Shown: piece after piece, positions 18,033-29,050 of the stretch
Position numbering within the stretch: the stretch's first letter is position 1
How the letters are laid out: every line of letters starts with the position of its first letter
From: Bifidobacterium pseudolongum subsp. globosum
Lineage (GTDB): Bacteria; Actinomycetota; Actinomycetes; Actinomycetales; Bifidobacteriaceae
Assembly: GCF_004155535.1 (NCBI RefSeq)
Contig: NZ_RYUH01000010.1
Location: forward strand, 124,001 to 188,000
Direction: 5' to 3'
Length of the DNA: 64,000 nucleotides
Translations under genes and position numbers: made by a program
The notes under the pieces: generated by a model
What the model was told of the DNA's origin: nothing
The model's input: only the letters and a program-made list of their open reading frames with translations
The model's database searches: none

Positions 18033-18087
18033 TGTTCCCTCCTTGGTACATCGATTGCTGCATGCACAGCCACGCGTCTTACTTTAC

Positions 18088-18104
18088 TGCATGCGGCCCA
18101 TGCA
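18088..18104 (-). terminator. Small hairpin after gltD
   Basis: TGCATG (18088-18093) and CATGCA (18099-18104) pair around a 5-nt loop, just downstream of the gltD stop on the minus strand. An alternative pairing with 18057-18066 is also possible. Weak terminator candidate. Confidence 0.35.
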
Positions 18105-18114
18105 CCATCACGGT

Positions 18115-19650
18115 TCAGCGGCGCGGCAAAGCCATCGGACGTTCCGACGCCACGATCGGCGACGGCAGTTCGGTGGAACCCATCAGGTACTGGTCCACGG
18201 CGGCGGCGCACGAACGGCCCTCCGCGATGGCCCACACCACCAGGCTCTGGCCACGGCCGGCGTCACCGCACGCGAACACGCCGTCCTGCGACGTGGCATA
18301 GGCGTCGTCACGGGCCACATTGCCGCGGTTGTCGAGTTCGACCGGCAGCTGGTCCACGAGCGTCGTGGTGTCCGGGTGCAGGAACCCGACCGAGATGAGC
18401 ACCAGGTCGGCGGGCAGCACACGCTCGGTGCCGGGCTGGCGGGTGAACGGGCCGTCATCGCCCGGCGCCACCGACACCACCTTGAGGCCGGTCACATGGC
18501 CTTGCGCATCGGCCACGAACCCTTCGGCCTGCGTGCCGTGTTCGACGCTGATGCGCGCCTCCTGCTCGGCAGTGCCTTCGAAGCTCACGGAATCGGTGTT
18601 GTAGATGTATTCACCGCCCTCCTCCATCGACGAGGTCTTCTGGTATAGGCGCGCGAACGTGGGCCACGGCTGGTTGTCGGGGCGGCTCGTGGGCTCCTGC
18701 GGCATGATCTGCAGCACCGTCACGTCCTTGGCGCCTTGGCGGATCGACGTGCCCAGGCAGTCTGAACCGGTGTCGCCGCCGCCGATGATCACGACATGCT
18801 TGCCTTCGGCGGTGATGTCGTGCACCGGCCGCTTGCCGTAGAAGCGGCGCGTGGCGTCCGGCAGGAACTCCATGGCGAAATGGATGCCGTCGAGCTGGCG
18901 GCCGGGAATGTTCATGTCGCGCGGCACCGTGGAGCCGATCGCCACGACGACCGCGTCATAGCTGGCGCGCAGCGCGTCCCACGAAATGTCCTTGCCCACC
19001 TCGGTGTTGGTGCGGAACCGCGTGCCTTCTGCCTTCATCTGCTCCACACGGCGGTCGATGAGCCCCTTGTCGAGCTTGAAGTTCGGAATGCCGTAGCGCA
19101 TCAGTCCGCCGACCTCGTCATCGCGTTCGAACACGACGACGGTGTGGCCGGTGCGCGTCAGCTGCTGGGCGCACGCCAGACCGGCCGGGCCCGACCCGAC
19201 GACCGCGACGGTCTGGCCGCTGAGGCGCTCGGGCGGCAACGGCTTGACATAGTCGAGCTCCCACGCCTGGTCGATCGCGGTGACCTCGTCGAGCTTGATC
19301 ATCGTGGGCGGCTGGTGGATGCCCAGCACACACGACGATTCGCACAGGGCCGGGCAGATGCGTCCGGTGACCTCGGGGAAGTTGTTCGTCATCGACAGGC
19401 GGTTGTATGCCTCGAGCCACTGGCCCTGGCGCACCAGGTCGTTCCATTCGGGAATGAGGTTGCCCAGCGGGCAGCCCGACATGCAGAACGGGGTGCCGCA
19501 ATCCATGCAGCGTGCCGCCTGCTCCTGCGTCCAGCTTTGCAAGCCGGATTCGGCATGCACGTCCAGCCAATCCTTGATGCGTTCCTCGACGGGGCGTTCG
19601 GCTAGTTCGTGACGTGTGCGGACCTTGAGAAAACCACGTGGATCACCCAT
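18115..19650 (-). CDS. gltD: Glutamate synthase small (beta) subunit
   Basis: GltD takes electrons from NADPH through FAD and two [4Fe-4S] clusters and feeds them to GltB. The N-terminal cysteine clusters are visible (CMDCGTPFCMSGCP and, later, CPALCESSC), followed by the FAD loop VAVVGSGPAGLACAQ and the NADPH loop VIIGGGDTGSDC. The 511-residue length is normal. The ATG at 19650 lies one base after the gltB stop, with AAGGAG inside the gltB tail; longer starts inside gltB are not supported. Confidence 0.96.
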   Translation of the reverse strand: MGDPRGFLKVRTRHELAERPVEERIKDWLDVHAESGLQSWTQEQAARCMDCGTPFCMSGCPLGNLIPEWNDLVRQGQWLEAYNRLSMTNNFPEVTGRICPALCESSCVLGIHQPPTMIKLDEVTAIDQAWELDYVKPLPPERLSGQTVAVVGSGPAGLACAQQLTRTGHTVVVFERDDEVGGLMRYGIPNFKLDKGLIDRRVEQMKAEGTRFRTNTEVGKDISWDALRASYDAVVVAIGSTVPRDMNIPGRQLDGIHFAMEFLPDATRRFYGKRPVHDITAEGKHVVIIGGGDTGSDCLGTSIRQGAKDVTVLQIMPQEPTSRPDNQPWPTFARLYQKTSSMEEGGEYIYNTDSVSFEGTAEQEARISVEHGTQAEGFVADAQGHVTGLKVVSVAPGDDGPFTRQPGTERVLPADLVLISVGFLHPDTTTLVDQLPVELDNRGNVARDDAYATSQDGVFACGDAGRGQSLVVWAIAEGRSCAAAVDQYLMGSTELPSPIVASERPMALPRR

Positions 19651-19651
19651 G

Positions 19652-22600
19652 TCAGCGCGCTCCTTCCATAACGTGCTCGTAAGTCTGCTCCCAGACTCCA
19701 GGCTCATTGAAATCGATATGCTCCCGCTTGGCCTCCTCCATGGCGTGCGTCATCGCCACGAACTGCTTGGGAACCATGTGGGTGAAGCGGGTCTTCGCGT
19801 TGTCCCAGTCGTCAAGCAGCGACTGGGCGAAGCCCGAACCGGTCTCCTGGGCGTGGCGTTCGACGAGTGCGCGCACCACCGGTTCGCTTGTCTCGTCGAG
19901 CGGGCCGAAGCGCAGCGCGCCTGCCGCGGATTCGGGGTTCACCTTGTCCATGTCGAGGTCGAGCACGAAGACATGGCCGCCGGAGAAGCCCGCGCCGAGG
20001 TTGCGGCCCGTGGGGCCGAGGATCACGACAGTGCCACCGGTCATGTATTCGCAGCCGTGGTCTCCCACTCCTTCGACGACGAATGTGGCGCCGCCGTTGC
20101 GCACGCCGAAGCGTTCGCCCGCGCGTCCCGCCACGAACATCTCACCGGTCGTGGCGCCGAAGCCCAGCACGTTGCCGGCGATCACGTTCTCGTGCGTGTC
20201 ATAGGTCACGTCGGCGGGTGCGCTGATCACGATGCGGCCGCCCGACAGGCCCTTGCCCGCGTAGTCGTTGACCTCGCCCACCACGCGGATCGTCTCGCCG
20301 CGCGGGATGAACGCGCCGATCGACTGGCCGCCGGTGCCGGTGAACGTCATGTCGATTGTGTCGTCGGGCAGGCCCTCACCGCCGTAGCGGCGCGTGATCT
20401 CGTAGCCGAGCATCGTGCCGAGCGTACGGTTCACGTTGCGGATGTCCATCGCGATCCGCACGCGCTCGCCATGCTCGAGGGCCGGCTGCGCCTGGGCGAT
20501 GAGCTCGTTGTCGAGCGCCTTGTCGAGCTCGTGGTTCTGTTCGATCGTCTTGTGCAGGATCGTGCCGGGCACAGGTCCGGGCTGCATGAGCACATTCGAC
20601 AGGTCGATGCCTTCGGACTTCCAGCGGCGCACCGCCTCGTTCTGGTCGAGGCACTCCACGTGGCCCACGGCCTCCTCGAGCGTGCGGAAGCCGAGCTGGG
20701 CGAGGATCTCGCGCACCTCTTCGGCGATGAACATCATGAAGTTGATCACATGCTCCGGTTTGCCGGTGTAGCGCGCACGCAATTCCGGGTCCTGCGTGGC
20801 GATGCCCTGCGGGCAGGTGTTCTTCTGGCATGCGCGCATCATCACACAGCCTTCGACCATGAGCGCCGTGGTGGCGAACCCGAACTCCTCGGCGCCCAGC
20901 AGCGCGGCGATCACCACGTCGCGGCCCGTCTTGAGCTCGCCGTCGCACTGCACGGTCACGCGTGAACGCAGGCCGTTGAGCACGAGCGTCTGCTGGGTTT
21001 CGGACAGGCCGATCTCCCACGGCGTGCCCGCGTGGCGGATCGCGTTGAGCGGCGCAGCGCCGGTGCCACCGTCATAGCCGGAGATCAGCACCACGTCGGC
21101 ATGGCACTTCGCCACGCCCGCGGCGATCGTGCCGACGCCGAACTCGGAGACGAGCTTGACGTGGATGCGCGCCTTCGGGTTCGACATCTTCGCGTCGTTG
21201 ATGAGCTGCTTGAGGTCCTCGATCGAATAGATGTCGTGGTGCGGCGGCGGCGAGATCAGCTCGACGCCGGGCGTGGCGTGGCGCACCTTGGCGATCCACG
21301 GCGGCACCTTCGCACCAGGCAGATGGCCACCCTCACCGGGCTTGGCGCCCTGGGCGAGCTTGATCTGCAGGTCCGTGGCGTGCACCAGGTAGTCGCTCGT
21401 CACGCCGAAGCGCGCCGAGGCGATCTGCTTGATCTTGCTGCACAGCAGCGGGTCGTTGAGGCGTTCGGTCGATTCGCCGCCCTCGCCGGAGTTCGAGCGC
21501 GCGCCGATCGAGTTCATCGCGATCGCGAGCGTCTCGTGCGCTTCCTTCGAGATGGAGCCGTAGCTCATCGCGCCGGTCGAGAAGCGCTTGACGATCTCGG
21601 TGGCCGGTTCGACCTCGTCGATGCCGATCGGCTCACGCGGCGAATCGAACTTCATCAGGCCGCGCAGCGTCATGAGGCGGTGCGACGTGTCGTCGATGTG
21701 GTGCGTGTACTGCTTGAACATCGCGTAGTCGCCGCGCTGTGTGGACTGCTGCAGCAGGAAGATCGCCTCGGGGTCGTTGAGGTGCTCCTCGCCGGTGCGG
21801 CGCCACTTGTAGTCGCCGCCGGTGCGCAGGTTGCGGTGCGGTGTGGCGGTCCACTGGTTCGGATAGGCCACGCGGTGGCGAATCGCCACCTCTTCCGCCA
21901 GGTCGTCGAGGCCGCAGCCCGCGACACGCGAGACGGTGCCGGTGAAGTAGTCGTCGATCACCGCGTCGTCGAGGCCGACGGCCTCGAACAGCTGGGCGCC
22001 ACGGTAGCTCATGATCGTCGAGACGCCCATCTTGCTCATGATCTTGAGCACGCCGGTCGACAGCGCGTTGCGCAGGTTGGCGATGGCCTTCTCCTCGCCG
22101 ACCGTCAGGAAGCCGTCACGGGCCAGGTCCTCGACGGATTCGAACGCAAGGTACGGGTTGACGGCGGCCGCGCCGTACGCGATGAGCAATGCCACGTGGT
22201 GGATCTCGCGCACATCGCCGGCTTCGACGACCATCGAGATCTGCGTGCGCGTCTGGCGGCGCAACAGGTGGTGCTGCACGGCCGAGGTGAGCAGGAGCGA
22301 CGGGATCGGCGCCATCATGTGGTTCGAATCGCGGTCGGACAGGATCAGGAAGTTCTTGCCGTCTTCGATGGCCGCGTCGATCTCGGCGAAGATCTCATCG
22401 AGGCGCTCACGCAGGGCGTCGCCGCCACCGGTGACCTGGTACAGGCCCTTGACGGTGTAGGGGCGGTAGTAGCCGTCGAGCTGCGCCGCGCGGTCGAGGC
22501 GCTTGAGCTGCGCCATCTCGTCCGAGGTGATGACGGGCTGTTCGATGAGGATCTTCTTGGCGTGCAGCGCGCAGTCGTCGAGCAGGTTCGGTTCGGGTCC

Positions 22601-24220
22601 GATCGCGGACTCCACCGAGGTGACGATCTTCTCACGCTCCCAGTCGAGCGGCGGGTTGGTGACCTGCGCGAACTTCTGCGTGAAGTAGTCGAACAGCATG
22701 CGGCTGCGGCCGGACAGCACCGACATCGGGGTGTCGTTGCCCATCGAGCCCAACGGTTCCTTGCCGGTGTTCGCCATCGGCAGGAGCACCATCTTGAGCT
22801 CTTCCTGCGTGTAGCCGAACGCGCGCTGGCGGCGGTGCACCGACTGGTTCGAATGGCTCACATGCTCGCGGGCGGGCAGGTCGGCCATGCTCACCGTGTT
22901 GCCTTCGACCCACTCGCGGTACGGGTGCTGCGTGGCCAGGTCGTGCTTGATCTCCTCGTCGGGCACCATGCGCCCCTGCTCGATGTCGATGAGGAACATG
23001 CGGCCCGGCTCCAGACGGCCCTTGCTGACGATGTGCTCGTCGCCCACCTGCGGCAGCACGCCCGCCTCGGAGGCGAGCACCACATAGCCTTCATCGTCGA
23101 TCTGCCAGCGGCCCGGGCGGAACCCGTTGCGGTCGAGCAGCGCGCCGACGATCGCACCATCGGTGAACACGAGGTCGGCGGGGCCGTCCCACGGTTCGAT
23201 GAGCGTGTTGTTGTACTCGTAGAACGCGCGCACATCGGGGTCGAGTTCGGTGTTCTTCTCCCACGCCGGCGGCACCATCATCAAAATGGCGTGCGGCAGC
23301 GAACGGCCGGCGAGGTTGAGCAGTTCCAGCACTTCGTCGAACGTGCCCGAATCCGAATATCCCGGCGTCAGGATCGGCAGCAGCTCGGCCATGTCGCCCA
23401 ACAGGTCGGACTTGAGGCGGCCCTGACGGGCGGTGAACCAGTTGCGGTTGCCTTGGATCGTGTTGATTTCGCCGTTGTGGGCGAGCATGCGGAACGGCTG
23501 GGCGAGCGGCCACGAGGGGAACGTGTTCGTCGAGAAGCGCGAATGCACCGTGGCGACGGTCGTCTTCATGCGCTCATCGGACAGGTCCGGGAAGAACGGC
23601 TTGAGCTGCATCGTGGTGAGCATGCCCTTGTAGGTGATCGTGCGGCTCGACAGCGAGGCGAAATACACGCCGACCTCATGTTCGGCGCGCTTGCGCACAT
23701 GGTAGACACGGCGGTCCAGGTCAATGCCGGCCAGCTCGCCTTCCGGATCGGCGAGCACGAGCGTCTTGAACGCCGGCATGCTCGCGAGCGCCTGCAGGCC
23801 CAGCCCGTTGGGGTCAGTGGGCACGGTGCGCCAGGCGAGCACTTCGAGGCCTTCTTCCTTGGCGATGGTGGCGATGGCCTGTTCCTGACGGCCCGACGTG
23901 GCGAGGTCGCGGTCGAGGAACGCGATGCCGGCCGCGTAATGCCCCGCCTCGGGCAGGTCGGCGCCGATGGTGGCGCGCATGAACTCGTCGGGCATGGCCA
24001 TGAGGATGCCGGCGCCGTCGCCGGTGTTCTCCTCGGCGCCGACGGCACCGCGGTGGTTGAGATTCACCAGCACCTCGATGGCGTCGTCAACGATTTTGCG
24101 CTCCGGCTTTCCATTGAGGGTGGTGACCATGCCTACACCGCAGGCGTCATGCTCGGAACTGGGGTCGTACATGCCTTCCGGGCGATGAACCGTCAAATCT
24201 AGCGGGGTTCCAAACGTCAC
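19652..24220 (-). CDS. gltB: Glutamate synthase large (alpha) subunit
   Basis: GltB hydrolyses glutamine and transfers the ammonia to 2-oxoglutarate, giving two glutamates. The GTG at 24220 (after GAGAGGTGATC) is chosen because it places the essential N-terminal nucleophile at Cys27 (HDACGVGMV), so a 26-residue propeptide would be removed. The [3Fe-4S] cluster ligands are in CMMRACQKNTC, and the FMN-binding and C-terminal GXGXG-type beta-helix domains follow. The total of 1522 residues is standard. It is the first gene of the gltBD operon and works with GlnE-controlled glutamine synthetase in ammonia assimilation. Confidence 0.96.
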   Translation of the reverse strand: MTFGTPLDLTVHRPEGMYDPSSEHDACGVGMVTTLNGKPERKIVDDAIEVLVNLNHRGAVGAEENTGDGAGILMAMPDEFMRATIGADLPEAGHYAAGIAFLDRDLATSGRQEQAIATIAKEEGLEVLAWRTVPTDPNGLGLQALASMPAFKTLVLADPEGELAGIDLDRRVYHVRKRAEHEVGVYFASLSSRTITYKGMLTTMQLKPFFPDLSDERMKTTVATVHSRFSTNTFPSWPLAQPFRMLAHNGEINTIQGNRNWFTARQGRLKSDLLGDMAELLPILTPGYSDSGTFDEVLELLNLAGRSLPHAILMMVPPAWEKNTELDPDVRAFYEYNNTLIEPWDGPADLVFTDGAIVGALLDRNGFRPGRWQIDDEGYVVLASEAGVLPQVGDEHIVSKGRLEPGRMFLIDIEQGRMVPDEEIKHDLATQHPYREWVEGNTVSMADLPAREHVSHSNQSVHRRQRAFGYTQEELKMVLLPMANTGKEPLGSMGNDTPMSVLSGRSRMLFDYFTQKFAQVTNPPLDWEREKIVTSVESAIGPEPNLLDDCALHAKKILIEQPVITSDEMAQLKRLDRAAQLDGYYRPYTVKGLYQVTGGGDALRERLDEIFAEIDAAIEDGKNFLILSDRDSNHMMAPIPSLLLTSAVQHHLLRRQTRTQISMVVEAGDVREIHHVALLIAYGAAAVNPYLAFESVEDLARDGFLTVGEEKAIANLRNALSTGVLKIMSKMGVSTIMSYRGAQLFEAVGLDDAVIDDYFTGTVSRVAGCGLDDLAEEVAIRHRVAYPNQWTATPHRNLRTGGDYKWRRTGEEHLNDPEAIFLLQQSTQRGDYAMFKQYTHHIDDTSHRLMTLRGLMKFDSPREPIGIDEVEPATEIVKRFSTGAMSYGSISKEAHETLAIAMNSIGARSNSGEGGESTERLNDPLLCSKIKQIASARFGVTSDYLVHATDLQIKLAQGAKPGEGGHLPGAKVPPWIAKVRHATPGVELISPPPHHDIYSIEDLKQLINDAKMSNPKARIHVKLVSEFGVGTIAAGVAKCHADVVLISGYDGGTGAAPLNAIRHAGTPWEIGLSETQQTLVLNGLRSRVTVQCDGELKTGRDVVIAALLGAEEFGFATTALMVEGCVMMRACQKNTCPQGIATQDPELRARYTGKPEHVINFMMFIAEEVREILAQLGFRTLEEAVGHVECLDQNEAVRRWKSEGIDLSNVLMQPGPVPGTILHKTIEQNHELDKALDNELIAQAQPALEHGERVRIAMDIRNVNRTLGTMLGYEITRRYGGEGLPDDTIDMTFTGTGGQSIGAFIPRGETIRVVGEVNDYAGKGLSGGRIVISAPADVTYDTHENVIAGNVLGFGATTGEMFVAGRAGERFGVRNGGATFVVEGVGDHGCEYMTGGTVVILGPTGRNLGAGFSGGHVFVLDLDMDKVNPESAAGALRFGPLDETSEPVVRALVERHAQETGSGFAQSLLDDWDNAKTRFTHMVPKQFVAMTHAMEEAKREHIDFNEPGVWEQTYEHVMEGAR

Positions 24221-24507
24221 CGCGATCACCTCTCTATGCACAGGGAATGCCCGTTCCCTACTGAAAGTTGCCAAAACAGGGTACCAACCGCCGGCATGCA
24301 TCCATGATGCGGTGTCCGGCAGCCGAAATGGCCGCCGTGCGCGCATAGGCACACTGTTCGTGTGCGGTGTGTGCGCATGGGGGCCAACCTTGCCTTGAGC
24401 ATTCTAGGGGGCCGAATATTTCGGTTGTATGTCGAACGCCCATGAACGGGAAAAGTGATTCACATAGTGAGAACCATGCCGCCGATGGCCATGTGCCGGC
24501 GTATCGG
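24221..24507. promoter_or_regulatory. Upstream region of gltB with inverted repeat
   Basis: This 287-bp gap carries the gltB promoter (minus strand). A TAGAAT hexamer (plus 24401-24406) is the best -10 candidate, and the 5-3-5 inverted repeat CCGAA-TAT-TTCGG (24412-24424) lies where the -35 region would be. It could be an operator for a nitrogen regulator, but it does not match a site I can name. The hemW gene ends at 24508, with no strong terminator visible. Confidence 0.35.
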
Positions 24508-25707
24508 TCAGTGCAGCACGGCGCTGAACACGCACTGGATCACGGTGTCGTTGAGCAGGCGGCCGCGCAGCGTGGGGATGATCCGGCCATGCGTGCAGGT
24601 GACGAGCCCGTCGTTGGTCAATGCGTGGACGACTGGTGCGAGGTCGGCGCCGGTGCGCGCTTGTGCGGCCTGCATGTCGAGGCCTTCGCGCAGACGCAGG
24701 CCGAGCATGATGGTCTCTTCGAGGTCTGCCTGTTGGTCGATCGACTCGTGGCCGGCGAACGGCACCTGCCCTTCGTTGATCTGCTGGCCCCAGCGCCGTG
24801 GATGCAGCGTGTCCCATGCGCGTACGGCGTGCACGCCCCCGCCATCGTCGCCGTCGGCAGGCATGCGGTAGTGGCTGTGCGCGCCGGGTCCGATGCCGGC
24901 CCAGTCCACATTGCGCCAATAGCCCAGGTTGTGCCGGCTTTCATGCCCGGGGGCGGCCCAGTTGGAGATCTCGTACCATTCGAGCCCGGCCGTTTGCGCC
25001 ATGGCGTCGACGATCTCGTATTTCGCCGCTTCGTCGTCATCGTCCGGTTTGGGCAGCGTGCCGGCGGCGATGCGCCGGCCCATGGCTGTCGTGGGTTCCA
25101 CGGTGAGCGCGTAGGCGGACAGGTGGCGCACGCCCAGGTCGAGCGCCGATCGCACGCTCGTACGCCAGTCGTCGAGGCTCTCCCCCGGCGTTCCATAGAT
25201 GAGGTCGACGCTCGCGTCAAGCCCGGCGGCCTGTGCGGTCCGAACACCGCGCGTCACATGCGCGGGCGTGTGGGTGCGGTCCAGGGTGCGCAATACGTGC
25301 GGCACCGCGGATTGCATGCCAAACGAGATGCGTGTGAACCCGCCTGCGGCGAGCCGGTCGATGGCCGTTTCGTCCACGGTGTCGGGGTTCGCTTCGGTCG
25401 TGATCTCCGCGCCCGGCGCGATGCCCCACAACGTGCGGATGCGCTCCACGAGGAAGACCAGGTCGTCCGGCGACAGCACGGTCGGCGTGCCGCCGCCGAA
25501 GAACACGGTCGAGGCGGCGGGTTCGGCGATGCAGTGCGCGCACTGCCAGTCATACACCAGTTCCATCTCGCGGGCGGCCATGCGCGCGTAGTTGGCGCGC
25601 GACGCGCCCGCACCCAGGTCGGGTGCGGTGTAGGTGTTGAAATCACAGTAGCCGCAACGCCGCAGGCAGAACGGCACATGCACGTAGACTTCGAAATCGG
25701 CGCCCAC
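24508..25707 (-). CDS. hemW: Radical SAM heme chaperone HemW
   Basis: The protein belongs to the coproporphyrinogen oxidase-like radical SAM family. The cluster motif CLRRCGYC (CxxxCxxC) is near the N-terminus, and the HemW mark HNLGYWRNVDWAGIGPGAHS is present. In HemW proteins this goes with heme binding and transfer, not with porphyrin oxidation. The GTG at 25707, 7 bp after the lepA stop, is the likely start and gives 399 residues; the longer frame lies inside lepA. The lepA-hemW pairing is common in bacteria. Confidence 0.9.
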   Translation of the reverse strand: MGADFEVYVHVPFCLRRCGYCDFNTYTAPDLGAGASRANYARMAAREMELVYDWQCAHCIAEPAASTVFFGGGTPTVLSPDDLVFLVERIRTLWGIAPGAEITTEANPDTVDETAIDRLAAGGFTRISFGMQSAVPHVLRTLDRTHTPAHVTRGVRTAQAAGLDASVDLIYGTPGESLDDWRTSVRSALDLGVRHLSAYALTVEPTTAMGRRIAAGTLPKPDDDDEAAKYEIVDAMAQTAGLEWYEISNWAAPGHESRHNLGYWRNVDWAGIGPGAHSHYRMPADGDDGGGVHAVRAWDTLHPRRWGQQINEGQVPFAGHESIDQQADLEETIMLGLRLREGLDMQAAQARTGADLAPVVHALTNDGLVTCTHGRIIPTLRGRLLNDTVIQCVFSAVLH

Positions 25708-25714
25708 CGTGGCC

Positions 25715-27595
<1,881 letters not shown>

Positions 27596-27748
27596 GCCAT
27601 CCTCCTGTATGTATCAAGTTCGTCCATGATTCTAACCGACGCGCACGGCAAACGCATCCGCCCCGCACGCGTGTGCGCAATATCCGTGCCGCATGTTATC
27701 CTGTTCTGCTGTATGTCCTTATAGAACACGTCGTTTGGAGAAAACACA

Positions 27749-28009
27749 GTGGCAAACATCAAGTCGCAGAAGAAGCGCGTTCGTACCAACGAAAAGGCGC
27801 ACAAGCGCAACGTCGCGGTGAAGTCCGCGCTCAAGACCGCCATCCGTCACACCCGTGAAGCCATCGAGGCCGGCGACAAGGCCGCGGCCGAAGCCGCCTA
27901 CCAGATCGCCGCCCGCAAGCTGGACAAGGCCGCGAGCAAGGGCGTCATCCACAAGAACCAGGCTGCGAACCGCAAGTCCGGTCTTGCCCTGAAGATCAAC
28001 GCCATGTGA
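27749..28009 (+). CDS. rpsT: 30S ribosomal protein S20
   Basis: A small basic protein of 86 residues that binds 16S rRNA early in 30S assembly. The N-terminus [20 protein letters not shown] is the family signature. The start is GTG at 27749, after TTTGGAG. It is a single-gene unit: it is divergent from lepA and ends in a clear terminator. Confidence 0.97.
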   Translation: MANIKSQKKRVRTNEKAHKRNVAVKSALKTAIRHTREAIEAGDKAAAEAAYQIAARKLDKAASKGVIHKNQAANRKSGLALKINAM

Positions 28010-28029
28010 TCGAAGGCGCCACGCCTTAC

Positions 28030-28061
28030 ACACCCCGCACACCTCTGGTGGCGGGGTGTTT
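28030..28061 (+). terminator. Terminator of rpsT
   Basis: Arms ACACCCCGC (28030-28038) and GCGGGGTGT (28051-28059), with an inner CACC/GGTG pair and one bulged base, form a strong hairpin followed by TTCC on the plus strand, 20 bp after the rpsT stop. Confidence 0.8.
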
Positions 28062-28108
28062 CCATATGTGCGGGCGGTGGCGCGGCGCTTCAGGGCCGCC
28101 GGCAGTGG

Positions 28109-28933
28109 TCATGCGGGCCGCTCACGGTCCGCTCCCCCGTTGGGATCGGCCGGCTGTGCGGGTTCTTCGTCTGCGGTGGCCGCGGTCGTGGACGGCACGT
28201 GCGCGTGCTGGATCGTATCGGGGCCGTCGTGATGGTGCACATGGCGTTTGAGCACGATCCGGTGCGGCAGATGCGCCTGCGAGCGTTCGACCGCGCCGGG
28301 CAGTTGCCAGTTGAATTTGACCGAGCACAGGCGCAGCACCAGCACCAGCACCACAATGCCCACGTCCAGCGCGATCTCCATGCGTGCCGAGATCGTGGCG
28401 TGGGCCCGCCAGCGCCACACGACCACAGTGAGCATGCTGCCGATGACAGCGGGCATGATGTACCAATGCCGGTCGCGGATCACGACGGGCACCTCGTTGA
28501 GCAGGATGTCGCGGATCAGGCCGCCGCCCATGGCGGTGAACGTGCCGAGGAACACGGCGGTGAGGCCCGACGTGTTGTACATCAGCGCCTTGCTTGTGCC
28601 GTTGACGGCGAACAGGCCGAGCGCGAGCGCGTCGAGGATGAGCATCGTGCGGCGCAGCCTGCCCACTTCCACATGGATGACCGCGACGACGCAGCCGGCG
28701 ATGAGCGCGGTGAGCACCGACACCTTGTCGGAGATGCCGACCGGCGGCACGGCCCCCAGCAGGATGTCGCGGATGATGCCGCCGCCCAATGCGGTGAGCC
28801 ATGCGGTGATGATGATCGCGAACACGTCGTATTGCTTGCGGATCGCGGTGAGGCCGCCAACGAGGCCGCAACAGAAGATGGCGAGGTATTCGACCCCCTG
28901 GAAGAACGGCGAGCTTTGCAATGCGACTTCCAT
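28109..28933 (-). CDS. TRIC-type (UPF0126) membrane channel protein
   Basis: An integral membrane protein built from two repeats of the UPF0126/TRIC fold. Each repeat carries the hallmark GGG[IL]IRDILL motif (residues about 50 and 138 of 274), within a block of seven hydrophobic segments. Bacterial TRIC proteins form trimeric cation channels, so monovalent cation flux is the likely role; this gene's substrate is unknown. A hydrophilic His-rich tail follows the last helix. GGAG lies five bases before the ATG at 28933; the frame extends upstream into the long palindrome and should not be used. Confidence 0.88.
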   Translation of the reverse strand: MEVALQSSPFFQGVEYLAIFCCGLVGGLTAIRKQYDVFAIIITAWLTALGGGIIRDILLGAVPPVGISDKVSVLTALIAGCVVAVIHVEVGRLRRTMLILDALALGLFAVNGTSKALMYNTSGLTAVFLGTFTAMGGGLIRDILLNEVPVVIRDRHWYIMPAVIGSMLTVVVWRWRAHATISARMEIALDVGIVVLVLVLRLCSVKFNWQLPGAVERSQAHLPHRIVLKRHVHHHDGPDTIQHAHVPSTTAATADEEPAQPADPNGGADRERPA

Positions 28934-28967
28934 ACCGGCTCCTCTCCGCATGCCGGCCAGCCGCCGG

Positions 28968-29029
28968 TCAGTGTCGAACGCGCCGGTCCATCGTACCCCC
29001 GTACGATGGACCGGCGCGTTCGACACTGA
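28968..29029. terminator. Very long perfect palindrome, 29-bp stem
   Basis: The arms 28968-28996 and 29001-29029 are exact complements around a CCCC loop. It lies downstream of the ilvE stop and upstream of the TRIC gene, both on the minus strand, so it should end ilvE transcription. No U-tract follows. Confidence 0.75.
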
Positions 29030-29050
29030 TTGCCTATGGGTGGATGCGGG

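Noticed and set aside
21032..24202. Plus-strand open frame of 1056 codons opposite gltB
   Set aside because: It lies wholly opposite a certain gene; the composition is that of a complementary frame and no start signal or motif is seen.
28968..29029. Long palindromes as ends of an insertion sequence
   Set aside because: They are single hairpins at gene ends, with no transposase or target-site duplication, and their arm sequences differ from one to the next.
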